DNA of 64,000 bases from Deinandra increscens subsp. villosa (GCA_039602395.1 JBCNJP010000006.1:48942325-49006324), one strand, 5' to 3'; positions 43,739 to 58,300 are shown, counted from the stretch's first letter. The notes: generated by a model from the letters alone, not told the origin. A program made the numbers and translations.

Positions 43739-44267
43739 TTTTTTACTAAAAAACGTGCGAAGTGTCATATGTCAGAATAATGGGAAACATAACATATCAG
43801 TATAATTGGCAAATAGAAAACCTATTGATAACCTGTTGAAATCCCTTGAAATCCACCTATTGGAAATTCCCACCACACATTATATAGCACATAATTCATT
43901 CACAGAGCACATACGCATTTGCAGTTGAGAAACATTGGAAAATTTATCGATATAGGATACATGTTACACCCCAAAGTGAAAATGAGAAAAGGGACAGAGA
44001 TTAGTCACCTGGCGAGTAGATTGGAAACAAGAGATGAGACCGATTGCGAGAGATAACTTATTGATTATCCTAACGAACGAACATGTTAATTGAATATAGG
44101 AATGATAATGATTATAGTTCTAAAGACACGAGGACTTAAGGAGTGTTAGGTTTTATTTGATTAAAAGACCATTTTGCCATTTATCGGGAAATTAATGATA
44201 ATGTTTTATTTTTATCAACTTTAGACCCATAAATACTTATTATATATATAAACATGATCTAAGACCC
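43736..44267 (-). repeat. Fragment of a gypsy LTR duplicated with 46956-47487
   Basis: It is about 95% similar by eye to the sequence after the solo Tat LTR (for example CGTGCGAAGTGTCATATG in both). Both copies carry the Tat LTR at the same point, so the LTR and its flank were duplicated together. Similarity stops near 44267. Confidence 0.85.
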
Positions 44268-45847
44268 ATAAATGCTTCGGTGTCGTCTTCCGCACCGAGG
44301 TGCTGTCACCGGGGGTGCCGCCGCCTTCACCCTCCCCCGTTCCGGTCGAAACCACCCGGTAGCCGCATCCACTTTATTCCACCACACCGCCACCACCGTC
44401 GCCGACCGTCACTGCCAGTGGGTTGGTTTTTGGTTCTCTACTGCCTGTGTGATACGCAGAGTCTGTCGCCCCGGTCTTCGCGGCCCGTCTCGGTGTCGTC
44501 ATCGCCACCATTGTCATCGTTGTCATCGCCCGTTGTTGATCAGATAGCTCACCAGTTTGAGTCGAGATTCTCGTTCGCAGCTCGTTGCATCCCGGTGTCT
44601 CGAATGGATGTTCGGAACTGACTAAGGTATATCTAATTTCTTTAGATATCTTTTCTTATTTAGTTTAATAAATAAACTTATGTATTTACGTCGTGTCGGT
44701 GATCTGATCTTGTTATCGCTTCTATTGTATTCGCGTAATTATAGTCGTTGCTCCTCGTTCACTTAACCTACGAACTCCGGCGCACTTCTAGCTCGGATCA
44801 CTTCTAGCTCACTTAGCCCTAACTCGAAACAACCAACTCACTTCATATATATATTCCGCTGCGTAATTAAATGTCTGATTTAATTGTAAAATAATATATA
44901 TCAAATATATATTAAACGTGTTTTAGTAAAAATAAAAATTATTAAACTTGATACCCGGATACCCACTGTAAAACCTTACAATTACACCACATGTCATTTA
45001 CAACAAAACATTTTGCACCATCCATCATTTACACTAACCTCCATCCAAAAATCCCGTTAAGTCTCGCATGTGTCATCCATATGATGAACAAATTAGTCAT
45101 GTACCTTGTTCTTCTCTCATTTACCCTAAACCCTTATCATAATACTATAAGTGAGATACAGTTATTTTATTAAATCATAAATGAACGGAGCTCTATTTGA
45201 TCATAATAAGAGCCTGAAAGTGCAAACGACTTATCCAGCATTCTTTTCGCGGCCTCACTCACTGAAAAGTTCCTCAATAGCTTTGCAACAAAACTTTCCC
45301 AAATGACATGTTTGGATGATTATTGTAAGGCCCAATCACTTTTACAGTGGAAACTAACGTTAGATGACGTTTCACATGCTATATAAAAAGTGGTCCCAAT
45401 TTTTTTTGTTTTCTAATACATGACTTTGTCTTGTTCACCGACTCATTGTCAAGCATCTCTAAAATATTTAACATTAGTTAACATAACATCCATATACGTT
45501 TAACAAACACGATCCTTTACTTAGACTTCAAAATATGTGTTCGGTTCCCATTTGAGCACTTCATCTTGTTCCGGCTTCTAAGTTGATTTTTTACCTACCA
45601 TAAACACCAAACCAGTTAGTGCTTATGATATTAAAACACCCCAAATCACTTTAGAAATGGGTATATAATGCTTATACAAACTACAAGTGTTTAACATTAA
45701 ATTTTGACCAAAACTGCAACTTGGTGTTGAGCCTGGCGTTGACCAGGAGGTTCCTGGCGTTGCCAGCCCTCTTTAGGGCATCGTCAACTCCCTCAGGGCG
45801 TTGTCAACTCCCTGCCTGCACATATCTATCAATCAAGCCATCATGAA
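44268..45847. other. Non-coding sequence, GC-rich then AT-rich
   Basis: A CACC-rich, leader-like GC-rich part (44275-44620) resembles the 5' untranslated part of gypsy LTRs such as 50700-51190. The rest is AT-rich. No gene is recognised. Confidence 0.5.
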
Positions 45848-46145
45848 TGTCACACCCCAACTGACGGTGGAATATGTCGGGGCGCAATGATTGTCCAAAT
45901 GCACATGACAACTAAAATAAGTTGTAATACTTAAACATGCCCTTTTTATTAATCAGTTAAATATATCATACGATAAAGATAAACAAAGTGAATACTATTC
46001 AAAGCTGATTTAAGGCCTTTAATCTAGGTCCAACAATCCTAGCGTGATCACATCAAAGCTCAAGTATCGATTCCTGCAACATGTATAACATCAAGTGTCA
46101 ACTACAAAAGTAGTTGGTGAGTTATCCTGGTTTAAGTATATATAT

Positions 46146-46926
46146 TGTTATACCCTGAATTTTGACCCTAGTTTCTTACTAATGATCTCTGACAGGTTAA
46201 TGTTCCTGGATATCGAACATGCAGGGAAGACGTCCTCGGTAACCTAACCCAGGATGTTTACTTATAATTTACTTGGCTATTGTCCCAGGATGCAATGTAT
46301 CCTGGATCTGTTTATTTATCTAACCCCAGCATGCATGGGAACCCTGCATGCTAGGAAAGCATTATTAACCTTTCTCTTTGATTCCGTGTGTTTAAGCCAG
46401 GAACAAAAAGGAAGATAATGGTCACATGGACTTGGTTAAGCTCGAGAGCACGTGTGGAAAAAGAAGACCCGCCGCTTAACTCGGTCAAATAACGGCTGGA
46501 AGTGGTTGAGAGGAGATCCCAGGAATCTTGGAATGTTAGTTAGATCATCTATGTATTTATACGCGACATAGGACTAATTTTTCACTCTCTCAATCACCTG
46601 TATTCACACTACCACATAGCTATCAAGCCGCAAACACTTGTACTTGATACTTTTACTTGGCAATAAATAGGCAATGTGTGTTATCGTTGCCGAAGGGGTT
46701 TTTTATGCCGATAATCCTTGAAGACATTCAAGGATTAGGGCTTTTCCCCTTTCAAATCTCGTTGTCCTTAGTTGCATTCAGGGAAGTAATTGTTTGTGTT
46801 TCCATACATTTCCATCCAACCTTGGATTTTTACTTATAAACTTGATTTACGAAAACTTACATCCAGGGCACCATACCTCATAAACGAATTTGGTTACTTA
46901 ATTTACTTGCATAATTTTTTACCAAA

Positions 46927-46929
<3 letters not shown>
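46146..46929 (+). repeat. Solo Tat LTR
   Basis: The 784-bp LTR is homologous to 42897-43681 and flanked by TATAT on both sides, although the site is an AT-rich microsatellite so the duplication is not decisive. No internal Tat sequence is attached. Confidence 0.85.
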
Positions 46930-46957
<28 letters not shown>

Positions 46958-48235
46958 TTTATTTATTTATTGAAAAACGTGCGAAGTGTCATATGTCAGA
47001 ATAATGGGAAACATAACATATCAGTATAATTGGCAAATAGAAAACCTATTGAAAACCTGTTGAAATCCACCTATTGGAAATTCCCACCACACATTATATA
47101 ACACATAATTCATTCACAGAGCACATACGCATTTGCAATTGAGAAACATTGGAAAACTAATCGATATAGGATACATGTTATACCCCAAAGTGAAAATGAG
47201 AAAAAGAACAGAGATTAGTCACCTGGTGAGTAGATTGGAAACAAGAGATGGGACCGATTGCGAGAGATAAAAACTTGTTGATTATCCTAACGAACGAACA
47301 TGCTAATTGAATATAGGAATGATAATGATTATAGTTCTAAAGACACGAGGACTTAAGGAGTGTTAGGTTTTATTTGATTAAAAGATCATTTTTCCCTTTA
47401 TCGGGAAATTAATGATAATGTTTTATTTTATCAACTTCGGACCCATAAATACTTATTATATATATAAACATGTTCTAAGACCAAAAATCAAGTCCCAATA
47501 CCTCCCGGTTTGTTTAATATTAAATAATCATATTTAAAACCCTAATTTTGAAATATTTATCAAATAAATAGCAAAATATTTTATTAACTGAAATAAATTT
47601 AGGGTTTTTACTTAAAATATTATTTTATAATATACCTTAAAAGATTATCCATAAATTTAATATGTTTGTTCCATTTTGGCAAAGCAACGTCATGAAAACC
47701 CTAATTTCAACGTATTTATTAAATAAATATCAAAACATTTTATAAAATTGTATAAACTTAGGGTATTATTTATTATAATATATTATAATATTTCTTAAAA
47801 TATCAAACCTTAATTCAACACCGTTTACTCATTTTGGGCAGAACAAAGACCCGAGAACCCTAATTTTGACTGTCTTTTAAATAAAATACCAAACCTTATG
47901 AATCATAAAATTGACTTAGGGGTTCTTTAATATATGTTATAACATAATATCCTTCAAAATTTTAGACCCTAATTCTTTCCCAATTACCCAGAATTAACAA
48001 AACAAGTTAAGAACCCTAATTTTAGCATAGTTTTAGAACTCGATTATAACAACAAAATTAGCAGAAATTGATAGAGGGTTTTTGTAGAGCATACCAAATT
48101 ATGGGGGACTGCAGGAGATCAGCTCGTAATTTCTTCTAGATTGCTCGAATTTGATGGAACAAGATTGGGTGAAGGTTAGGGTTTTTAGATCAAAGATCTT
48201 GTGAATTGGCGAGGATTAACGGATGATATGGGGTG

Positions 48236-48244
48236 CTATTTATA
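48236..48244 (-). promoter_or_regulatory. TATA box of the solo gypsy LTR
   Basis: TATAAATAG on the minus strand is followed by leader-like sequence with AAAACCCTAACC. Position and orientation fit the LTR's own promoter. Confidence 0.5.
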
Positions 48245-49326
48245 CTGGGAGGGTCGCAATATCGTGAGCACGCGTGCCAGGGTGACAATTCGATCAAAAA
48301 TCGACGAGTGGATGGACCAAAATCGAGCTGTTGTGGATGAACGTGAAGAACATGCTACTAGGTTACGATGCGGGCCGCATAGGTTTTTTTGTGGGTAAGG
48401 CAGATGGCCCGCATGCCGTGATCCTTGACCGTTTTTTGACAGATTTACTATTTTGGTCCCTGAAGTTTCATTTTGTACGATTTTAATCTCTTAACTTTAA
48501 GAAACTTAATATTTTATGCCCAAACTTTGTTTAGAATGATTTCTCATATATTTTTAAGTCTCGGGGCATGCGTAACGATGTATATAAATACGTATTTAAT
48601 ATATATATATATATTTATTCGTTTGTCCTCGTTTTAACTCGTTAGCCTCTAATATTTTATGAGTAATTATAATAATCTTATAAAACATTATGGAACATAA
48701 AAAAATGATTTTTGAAATTTACGTGACTCCTGGTTAATGCTGGATTTGCACGGAAAACGGTAAATTCATTTATTTACGTTTTAATTAACATAATTGATCT
48801 ATAATTTAACCAATTTGTTTTTAATGTTATAAAATGATTTTAGAATATTCCAAAGTACAAAATTTGAGATAAAGACCCCAAAATTCTCGGTAAACGATAA
48901 ATCGAATCGCATTATTTTTGTTTAAAAAAATTGTTTAACTTAAAACTTTGCAAATATATTATTTTTCTTTCAAAAATGATTGTGGAATATCCCGAACATA
49001 ATTTAATTGTATAATTTAGACGAAGTATTCTGGTAATCTTTAAATCAAAATTCGATTTGCGTGACAAGTTCAAATTTGGGTCAGGTTTTGTAATTGGGTC
49101 GGATACACGTGTTACAATGAACACTTTTATTTGAACTCCAACTTTCCACCAACATATGAAATTGGGTTTGAACCCAAAACACTTCAATTACCAAATACAC
49201 TTTTCATATCATTTTACCACATTATCACAATGTAAGCATAAAACAACCAAAATGAGCAACTTATCAATTGGAACTAAATGACCCATTTAGATCCATTAGT
49301 TCACCAAAGGCATCAAATCTTTGGAT

Positions 49327-49491
49327 CACACTATATTCATATGATCATCAACCATTCTTTACATTTAGCACTCTTATTCAAGTTACTACATTGTATATTA
49401 TAAATATCACACTATATTCATATGATCATCAACTATTCTTTACATTTAGCACTCTTATTCAAGTTACTACATTGTATATTATAAATATCAC
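49327..49491. repeat. 81-bp tandem duplication
   Basis: Two nearly identical copies begin CACACTATATTCATATGATC, at 49327 and 49408. One substitution is seen (AACCATT against AACTATT). Confidence 0.9.
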
Positions 49492-49633
49492 AATGAAATT
49501 CTTTCTTCACATCAAATTCAAGGAATACAATTGCATAATCATGACTTCACATTGCATCCTTAACAATTACATCAAGTAACCATTGTACATCTTGGATGTC
49601 ACACTGTACCATATTTAAAGCATACTTAAGGAT

Positions 49634-51889
49634 TGTGACAACTCGTCAGAAAAACCAGGTCAAACCATATGCATTGACAATATTTGTATACGTATATATC
49701 TGTGCTTGGCTTGAACTAGTAATAACATTAGTAAATATTGTGCACAAAAACGTCAAAACTTGACAAATTTCCACGTTTGTAGAGAAAAACATACCCTTAA
49801 CAAACAGAAGGGGTCACCGTGTGATTGGTGGAACTTCAATAATAAGAAAAACAAATATAAAAAGTAACTTTTATATTTCCTCAAACGGTGTCGTGAGAAG
49901 TCACACCAACACCCGGAAACGCTTAGGCAAACATCCATTTAAAACTGTTATTGGTTTTAAATCATGGAATATTCGAGCTTAAAAGCAAAAAGATCAAGTT
50001 ATTTATTTTCCTCACGCGGTTGCGTGAGCAAATAAAATAAATAAAACCAAAAATCCTAAATAATTAAATTACGATCAAACAATAATTATATAACAACATT
50101 GTGACCTCGTAAATTATTTGGCAACTCGTCTCGACCAAAACAGTGGAACGGTTCGGCTTAAATCACCCTTTTACCAAATTGGCACGGCCCGGCCCAATAA
50201 AGCAAACTGAACAAACCGAGCCCAAAACACGCCCCGACAAGCCAACCGACAACTTTAATCTATAACGCATCACTCCGACTAATTTTAGTAATTAATGGGA
50301 CTAACCATGTCGAAAACGGAGAAAGCCTCGTATACCGGCTCGGCACGAGCCATACCGGCCCGACACCCATTATCCTAAATTTTTGGCCCAAACTGAAACC
50401 CATCAATTTAGTGGTTATTATTTTATGAATACACTACCAATATAGTTGTGGTTTTTATAAAAAATAGGATGATTAGTGAAACTTTTTATAAAAACTAATA
50501 CGCTTAAACACCTAAAAATATATAATCTCTAAACTAACCTAAGTTAATTAAGCTAACCCATGGACATTAGTTGTCAAACCATGGTTAGCATTTAGACATG
50601 TGTGGAAAAGGGTAAACAAGACCCATACTTGCTTCTCCACCCCCACACACAAACCCTTGTTCAAAAGCCTCCACCCTCTCCCTTTCTCTCCACCGATCAG
50701 TGCCCATCACCGCCACCCTCCACCTCGCTGGTGATCGCGACCACCACCATCCCCGCAGCAGCTGCTACTGTTTGGTAACCACCACATACCACCAAACCCC
50801 GACCGCCTCTCCTCCTTCCCCCTCTCATCGCAGCCACGAAACCCCACCACCACCTTCATTATCATCAACATCCGTCGCCACCTCCACCATCATCAGCTGT
50901 CGCCATCTCCGCCACCATCATCATCCACATCGTCCCTCACCATCACCACCACCGTAACCCACCACTGACTCCCTCTCTCCCTCTCGACAGCCGAAACCAC
51001 CACCATCACCTTCATCACCATCGTTCCTTACCGCGATCACCATCCTCATTATCATCACCCGTCACCCCAATCATCATCCTTAGCTCACACCGCCACCATC
51101 ATCAACAACATTCACCGCTGTCACTGCCCCCAACGGTTGCCGCCACCACCACCGGTTCCGGTCATCGCCACCACTAAGACTTGCTCGTTGTAAGCTCCTA
51201 ACCTCCTTTCCTTTACATTTTACATGAAATGTTACACCGATGAAACCCTCGAATCTTGATGATCTAGTTTTCCTTTCGGGTTAAAAACCCATATAAAATG
51301 ATAAGCTTCCTTTTCTTTCTTTGTACAGTTCGTGGATCAAACTACAATGTGATGCCCTCAGGGCTTAATATTGTCACAATTGTGGGTCTTGAGTTAGAGA
51401 AAACGAGTGATGAACCGAATGGCATACTCGGGAGTATTTACACTCGAGATTGAGCCACAAAATGTCATTTCTTGTTATTCTTTTGGTTCATAAACAAGAA
51501 ACCCTAAAATGGGCATAATGACCTAAGATGATCATGAGTTATGTTAACTTGTGTTTAACTATAATCAAGAACTCTTAACTAAATATCATTAGTATTCGGG
51601 TAAAAGAACCCGTCAACAAAGTCTTAAACTTAACACATGTTTATATATTATTACAACTTATCATTTGTTAATATACACTTCTATTGATTAAAATCTCGAT
51701 GAATTGTGTTTTTGATGAGTAAGAAATGGACACACATAATTTGGGATAAAAAACATATGGTAAACAAGTTATACAAGGACATCCTAAAACCCTCGGACTA
51801 ACGACTTAATATGGTAAGAAAACCATGGATAAACAAATGTTGACCAAAGGTCGGACCTATTGCAGATTCTAGACTAACATAAGGACTTT
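49634..51889 (+). repeat. 5' part of a Ty3/gypsy-type LTR
   Basis: It begins TGTGACAACTCG, resembling the start of the Tekay LTR (TGTGACAACTG). It has a CCACC-rich leader-like section (50630-51190), as gypsy LTRs here do. It runs into the assembly gap, so its end is unknown. The frame at 50700-50957 is low-complexity CAC/CCA sequence and not a credible gene. Confidence 0.5.
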
Positions 51890-52389
51890 NNNNNNNNNNN
51901 NNNNNNNNNNNNNNNNNNNNNNNNNNNNNNNNNNNNNNNNNNNNNNNNNNNNNNNNNNNNNNNNNNNNNNNNNNNNNNNNNNNNNNNNNNNNNNNNNNNN
52001 NNNNNNNNNNNNNNNNNNNNNNNNNNNNNNNNNNNNNNNNNNNNNNNNNNNNNNNNNNNNNNNNNNNNNNNNNNNNNNNNNNNNNNNNNNNNNNNNNNNN
52101 NNNNNNNNNNNNNNNNNNNNNNNNNNNNNNNNNNNNNNNNNNNNNNNNNNNNNNNNNNNNNNNNNNNNNNNNNNNNNNNNNNNNNNNNNNNNNNNNNNNN
52201 NNNNNNNNNNNNNNNNNNNNNNNNNNNNNNNNNNNNNNNNNNNNNNNNNNNNNNNNNNNNNNNNNNNNNNNNNNNNNNNNNNNNNNNNNNNNNNNNNNNN
52301 NNNNNNNNNNNNNNNNNNNNNNNNNNNNNNNNNNNNNNNNNNNNNNNNNNNNNNNNNNNNNNNNNNNNNNNNNNNNNNNNNNNNNNNNN
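51890..52389. other. Assembly gap of 500 N
   Basis: Exactly 500 undetermined bases look like a placeholder of arbitrary length. It lies at the left edge of the satellite array. Confidence 0.98.
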
Positions 52390-55300
52390 GTATATAACCA
52401 TTACGTTGTGTTTAGGACCAATGATGGCACAATAAAGTGGGTTTAGGGACAATGAGGGTTAGTTGGCACCAATGAGTCCTAATAAGGTGTTTATATAACC
52501 AATAAGTTGTGTTTACGACCAATTATGGCCCAATATGGTGTGTTTAGTTGGGACTAATGAGTCCGACTAAGGTGTGTATATAACCAATAAGTTATGTTTA
52601 GGACCAATGATGGCCCAATAAGGTGTGTTTAGTAGGGCAATGAGGGTCGGTTAGGACCAATAAGTCCTAGTAAGGTGTGTATATAACCAATAAGTTGTGT
52701 TTAGGACCAATGATGGCCCAATAATGTGTGTTTAGTTGGGACTAATGAGTCCAACTAAGGTGTGTATATAACCAATAAGTTGTGTTTAGGACCAATGATG
52801 GCCCTATAAGGAGTGTTTAGTAGGGCAATGAGGGTCGGTTGGGACCAATAAGTCCTAGTAAGGTGTGTCTTATATAACCAATAAGTTGTGTTTAGGACCA
52901 ATGATGGCCCAATAATGTGTGTTTAAGGGCAATGAGGGTCAGTTGGGACCAATGAGTCCCAATAAAGTGTGTATATAACCAATAAGTTGTGTTTACGACC
53001 AATTATGGCCCAATATGGTGTGTTTAGTTGGGACTAATGAGTCCCACTAAGGTGTGTATATAACCAATAAGTTGTGTTTAGGACCAATGATGGCCCAATA
53101 AGGTGTGTTTAGTAGGGCAATGAGGGTCGGTTAGGACCAATAAGTCCTAGTAAGGTGTGTATATAACCAATAAGTTGTGTTTAGGACCAATGATGGCCCA
53201 ATAATGTGTGTTTAGTTGGGACTAATGAGTCCCACTAAGGTGTGTATATAACCAATAAGTTGTGTTTAGGACCAATGATGGCCCTATAAGGAGTGTTTAG
53301 TAGGGCAATGAGGGTCGGTTGGGACCAATAAGTCCTAGTAAGGTGTGTCTTATATAACCAATAAGTTGTGTTTAGGACCAATGATGGCCCAATAATGTGT
53401 GTTTAAGGGCAATGAGGGTCAGTTGGGACCAATGAGTCCCAATAAAGTGTGTATATAACCAATAAGTTGTGTTTACGACCAATTATGGCCCAATAAGGTG
53501 TGTTTAGTTGGGACCAATGAGTCCCACTAATGTGTGCATATAACCAATACGTTGTGTTTAGGACCAATGATGGCACAATAAAGTGGGTTTAGGGACAATG
53601 AGGGTTAGTTGGCACCAATGAGTCCTAATAAGGTGTTTATATAACCAATAAGTTGTGTTTACGACCAATTATGGCCCAATATGGTGTGTTTAGTTGGGAC
53701 TAATGAGTCCGACTAAGGTGTGTATATAACCAATAAGTTATGTTTAGGAACAATGATGGCCCAATAAGGTGTGTTTAGTAGGGCAATGAGGGTCGGTTAG
53801 GACCAATAAGTCCTAGTAAGGTGTGTATATAACCAATAAGTTGTGTTTAGGACCAATGATGGCCCAATAATGTATGTTTAGTTGGGACTAATGAGTCCCA
53901 CTAAGGTGTGTATATAACCAATAAGTTGTGTTTAGGACCAATGATGGCCCAATAAGGTGTGTTTAATAGGGCAATGAGGGTCGGTTGGGACCAATAAGTC
54001 CTAGTAAGGTGTGTCTTATATAACCAATAAGTTGTGTTTAGGACCAATGATGGCCCAATAATGTGTGTTTAAGGGCAATGAGGGTCAGTTGGGACCAATG
54101 AGTCCCAATAAAGTGTGTATATAACCAATAAGTTGTGTTGACGACCAATTATGGCCCAATAAGGTGTGTTTAGTTGGGACCAATGAGTCCCACTAATGTG
54201 TGTATATAACCAATACGTTGTGTTTAGGACCAATGATGGCACAATAAAGTGGGTTTAGGGACAATGAGGGTTAGTTGGCACCAATGAGTCCTAATAAGGT
54301 GTTTATATAACCAATAAGTTGTGTTTACGACCAATTATGGCCCAATATGGTGTGTTTAGTTGGGACTAATGAGTCCCACTAAGGTGTGTATATAACCAAT
54401 AAGTTATGTTTAGGACCAATGATGGCCCAATAAGGTGTGTTTAGTAGGGCAATGAGGGTCGGTTAGGACCAATAAGTCCTAGTAAGGTGTGTATATAACC
54501 AATAAGTTGTGTTTAGGACCAATGATGGCCCAATAATGTGTGTTTAGTTGGGACTAATGAGTCCCACTAAGGTGTGTATATAACCAATAAGTTGTGTTTA
54601 GGACCAATGATGGCCCTATAAGGAGTGTTTAGTAGGGCAATGAGGGTCGGTTGGGACCAATAAGTCCTAGTAAGGTGTGTCTTATATAACCAATAAGTTG
54701 TGTTTAGGACCAATGATGGCCCAATAATGTGTGTTTAAGGGCAATGAGGGTCAGTTGGGACCAATGAGTCCCAATAAAGTGTGTATATAACCAATAAGTT
54801 GTGTTTACAACCAATTATGGCCCAATAAGGTGTGTTTAGTTGGGACCAATGAGTCCCACTAATGTGTGCATATAACCAATATGTTGTGTTTAGGACCAAT
54901 GATGGCCCAATAAGGTGTGTTTAGTAGGGCAATGAGGGTCGGTTAGGACCAATAAGTCCTAGTAAGGTGTGTATATAACCAATAAGTTGTGTTTAGGACC
55001 AATGATGGCCCAATAATGTGTGTTTAGTTGGGACTAATGAGTCCCACTAAGGTGTGTATATAACCAATAAGTTGTGTTTAGGACCAATGATGGCCCTATA
55101 AGGAGTGTTTAGTAGGGCAATGAGGGTCGGTTGGGACCAATAAGTCCTTGTAAGGTGTGTCTTATATAACCAATAAGTTGTGTTTAGGACCAATGATGGC
55201 CCAATAATGTGTGTTTAAGGGCAATGAGGGTCAGTTGGGACCAATGAGTCCCAATAAAGTGTGTATATAACCAATAAGTTGTGTTTACAACCAATTATGG

Positions 55301-58300
55301 CCCAATAAGGTGTGTTTAGTTGGGACCAATGAGTCCCACTAATGTGTGCATATAACCAATACGTTGTGTTTAGGACCAATGATGGCACAATAAAGTGGGT
55401 TTAGGGACAATGAGGGTTAGTTGGCACCAATGAGTCCTAATAAGGTGTTTATATAACCAATAAGTTGTGTTTACGACCAATTATGGCCCAATATGGTGTG
55501 TTTAGTTGGGACTCATGAGTCCGACTAAGGTGTGTATATAACCAATAAGTTATGTTTAGGACCAATGATGGCCCAATAAGGTGTGTGTTAGTAGGGCAAT
55601 GAGGGTCGGTTAGGACCAATAAGTTCCTAGTAAGGTGTGTATATAACCAATAAGTTGTGTTTAGGACCAATGATGGCCCAATAATGTGTGTTTAGTTGGG
55701 ACTAATGAGTCCCACTAAGGTGTGTATATAACCAATAAGTTGTGTTTAGGACCAATGATGGCCCTATAAGGAGTGTTTAGTAGGGCAATGAGGGTCGGTT
55801 GGGACCAATAAGTCCTAGTAAGGTGTGTCTTATATAACCAATAAGTTGTGTTTAGGACCAATGATGGCCCAATAATGTGTGTTTAAGGGCAATGAGGGTC
55901 AGTTGGGACCAATGAGTCCCAATAAAGTGTGTATATAACCAATAAGTTGTGTTTACAACCAATTATGGCCTAATAAGGTGTGTTTAGTTGGGACCAATGA
56001 GTCCCACTAATGTGTGCATATAACCAATACGTTTTGTTTAGGACCAATGATGGCCCAATAAGGTGTGTTTAGTAGGGCAATGAGGGTCGGTTAGGACCAA
56101 TAAGTTCTAGTAAGGTGTGTATATAACCAATAAGTTGTGTTTAGGACCAATGGTGGCCCAATAATGTGTGTTTAGTTGGGACAAATGAGTCCCACTAAGG
56201 TGTGTATATAACCAATAAGTTGTGTTTAGGACCAATGATGGCCCTATAAGGAGTGTTTAGTAGGGCAATGAGGGTCGGTTGGGACCAATAAGTCCTAGTA
56301 AGGTGTGTCTTATATAACCAATAAGTTGTGTTTAGGACCAATGATGGCCCAATAATGTGTGTTTAAGGGCAATGAGGGTCAGTTGGGACCAATGAGTCCC
56401 AATAAAGTGTGTATATAACCAATAAGTTGTGTTTACGACCAATTATGGCCCAATAAGGTGTGTTTAGTTGGGACCAATGAGTCCCACTAATGTGTGTATA
56501 TAACCAATACGTTGTGTTTAGGACCAATGATGGCCCAATAAGGTGTGTTTAGTAGGGCAATGAGGGTCGGTTAGGAACCAATAAGTCCTAGTAAGGTGTG
56601 TATATAACCAATAAGTTGTGTTTAGGACCAATGATGGCCCAATAATGTGTGTTTAGTTGGGACTAATGAGTCCCACTAAGGTGTATATATAACCAATAAG
56701 TTGTGTTTAGGACCAATGATGGCCCTATAAGGAGTGTTTAGTAGGGCAATGAGGGTCGGTTGGGACCAATAAGTCCTAGTAAGGTGTGTCTTATATAACC
56801 AATAAGTTGTGTTTAGGACCAATGATGGCCCAATAATGTGTGTTTAAGGGCAATGAGGGTCAGTTGGGACCAATGAGTCCCACTAATGTGTGCATATAAC
56901 CAATACGTTGTGTTTAGGACCAATGATGGCACAATAAAGTGGGTTTAGGGACAATGAGGGTTAGTTGGCACCAATGAGTCCTAATAAGGTGTTTATATAA
57001 CCAATAAGTTGTGTTTACGACCAATTATGGCCCAATATGGTGTGTTTAGTTGGGACTCAATGAGTCCGACTAAGGTGTGTATATAACCAATAAGTTATGT
57101 TTAGGACCAATGATGGCCCAATAAGGTGTGTGTTAGTAGGGCAATGAGGGTCGGTTAGGACCAATAAGTTCCAGTAAGGTGTGTATATAACCAATAAGTT
57201 GTGTTTAGGACCAATGATGGCCCAATAATGTGTGTTTAGTTGGGACAAATGAGTCCCACTAAGGTGTGTATATAACCAATAAGTTGTGTTTAGGACCAAT
57301 GATGGCCCTATAAGGAGTGTTTAGTAGGGCAATGAGGGTCGGTTGGGACCAATAAGTCCTAGTAAGGTGTGTCTTATATAACCAATAAGTTGTGTTTAGG
57401 ACCAATGATGGCCCAATAATGTGTGTTTAAGGGCAATGAGGGTCAGTTGGGACCAATGAGTCCCAATAAAGTGTGTATATAACCAATAAGTTGTGTTTAC
57501 AACCAATTATGGCCCAATAAGGTGTGTTTAGTTGGGACCAATGAGTCCCACTAATGTGTGCATATAACCAATACGTTGTGTTTAGGACCAATGATGGCCC
57601 AATAAGGTGTGTTTAGTAGGGCAATGAGGGTCGGTTAGGAACAATAACTCCTAGTAAGGTGTGTATATAACCAATAAGTTGTGTTTAGGACCAATGATGG
57701 CCCAATAATGTGTGTTTAGTTGGGACTAATGAGTCCCACTAAGGTGTGTATATAACCAATAAGATGTGTTTAGGACCAATGATGGCCCTATAAGGAGTGT
57801 TTAGTAGGGCAATGAGGGTCGGTTGGGACCAATAAGTCCTTGTAAGGTGTGTCTTATATAACCAATAAGTTGTGTTTAGGACCAATGATGGCCCAATAAT
57901 GTGTGTTTAAGGGAAATGAGGGTCAGTTGGGACCAATGAGTCCCAATAAAGTGTGTATATAACCAATAAGTTGTGTTTACGACCAATTATGGCCCAATAA
58001 GGTGTGTTTAGTTGGGACCGATGAGTCCCACTAATGTGTGTATATAACCAATACGTTGTGTTTAGGACCAATGATGGCACAATAAAGTGGGTTTAGGGAC
58101 AATGAGGGTTAGTTGGCACCAATGAGTCCTAATAAGGTGTTTATATAACCAATAAGTTGTGTTTACGACCAATTATGGCCCAATATGGTGTGTTTAGTTG
58201 TGACTAATGAGTCCGACTAAGGTGTGTATATAACCAATAAGTTATGTTTAGGAACAATGATGGCCCAATAAGGTGTGTTTAGTAGGGCAATGAGGGTCGG

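Larger units (their letters stand above)
45848..49116 (-). repeat. Solo Ty3/gypsy LTR with a solo Tat LTR nested in it
   Basis: On the plus strand it begins TGTCACACCCC and ends GTGTTACA, with ATGAA on both sides (45843-45847 and 49117-49121). Read on the minus strand, its 3' part carries the CTCACCAACTAC / TTGACACTTGATG block shared with the Tekay-type LTRs. A TATA box is present at 48236-48244. Removing the nested Tat LTR leaves about 2.5 kb. No internal sequence or second LTR is present, hence a solo LTR left by LTR-LTR recombination. Confidence 0.8.

Noticed and set aside
50700..51190. CAC/CCA-rich open frame as a protein
   Set aside because: It is a low-complexity leader-like sequence typical of gypsy LTRs, with no domain.
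55449..57299. Open frames within the satellite array
   Set aside because: They are accidental frames of a tandem repeat that follow the repeat period and encode no recognisable protein.
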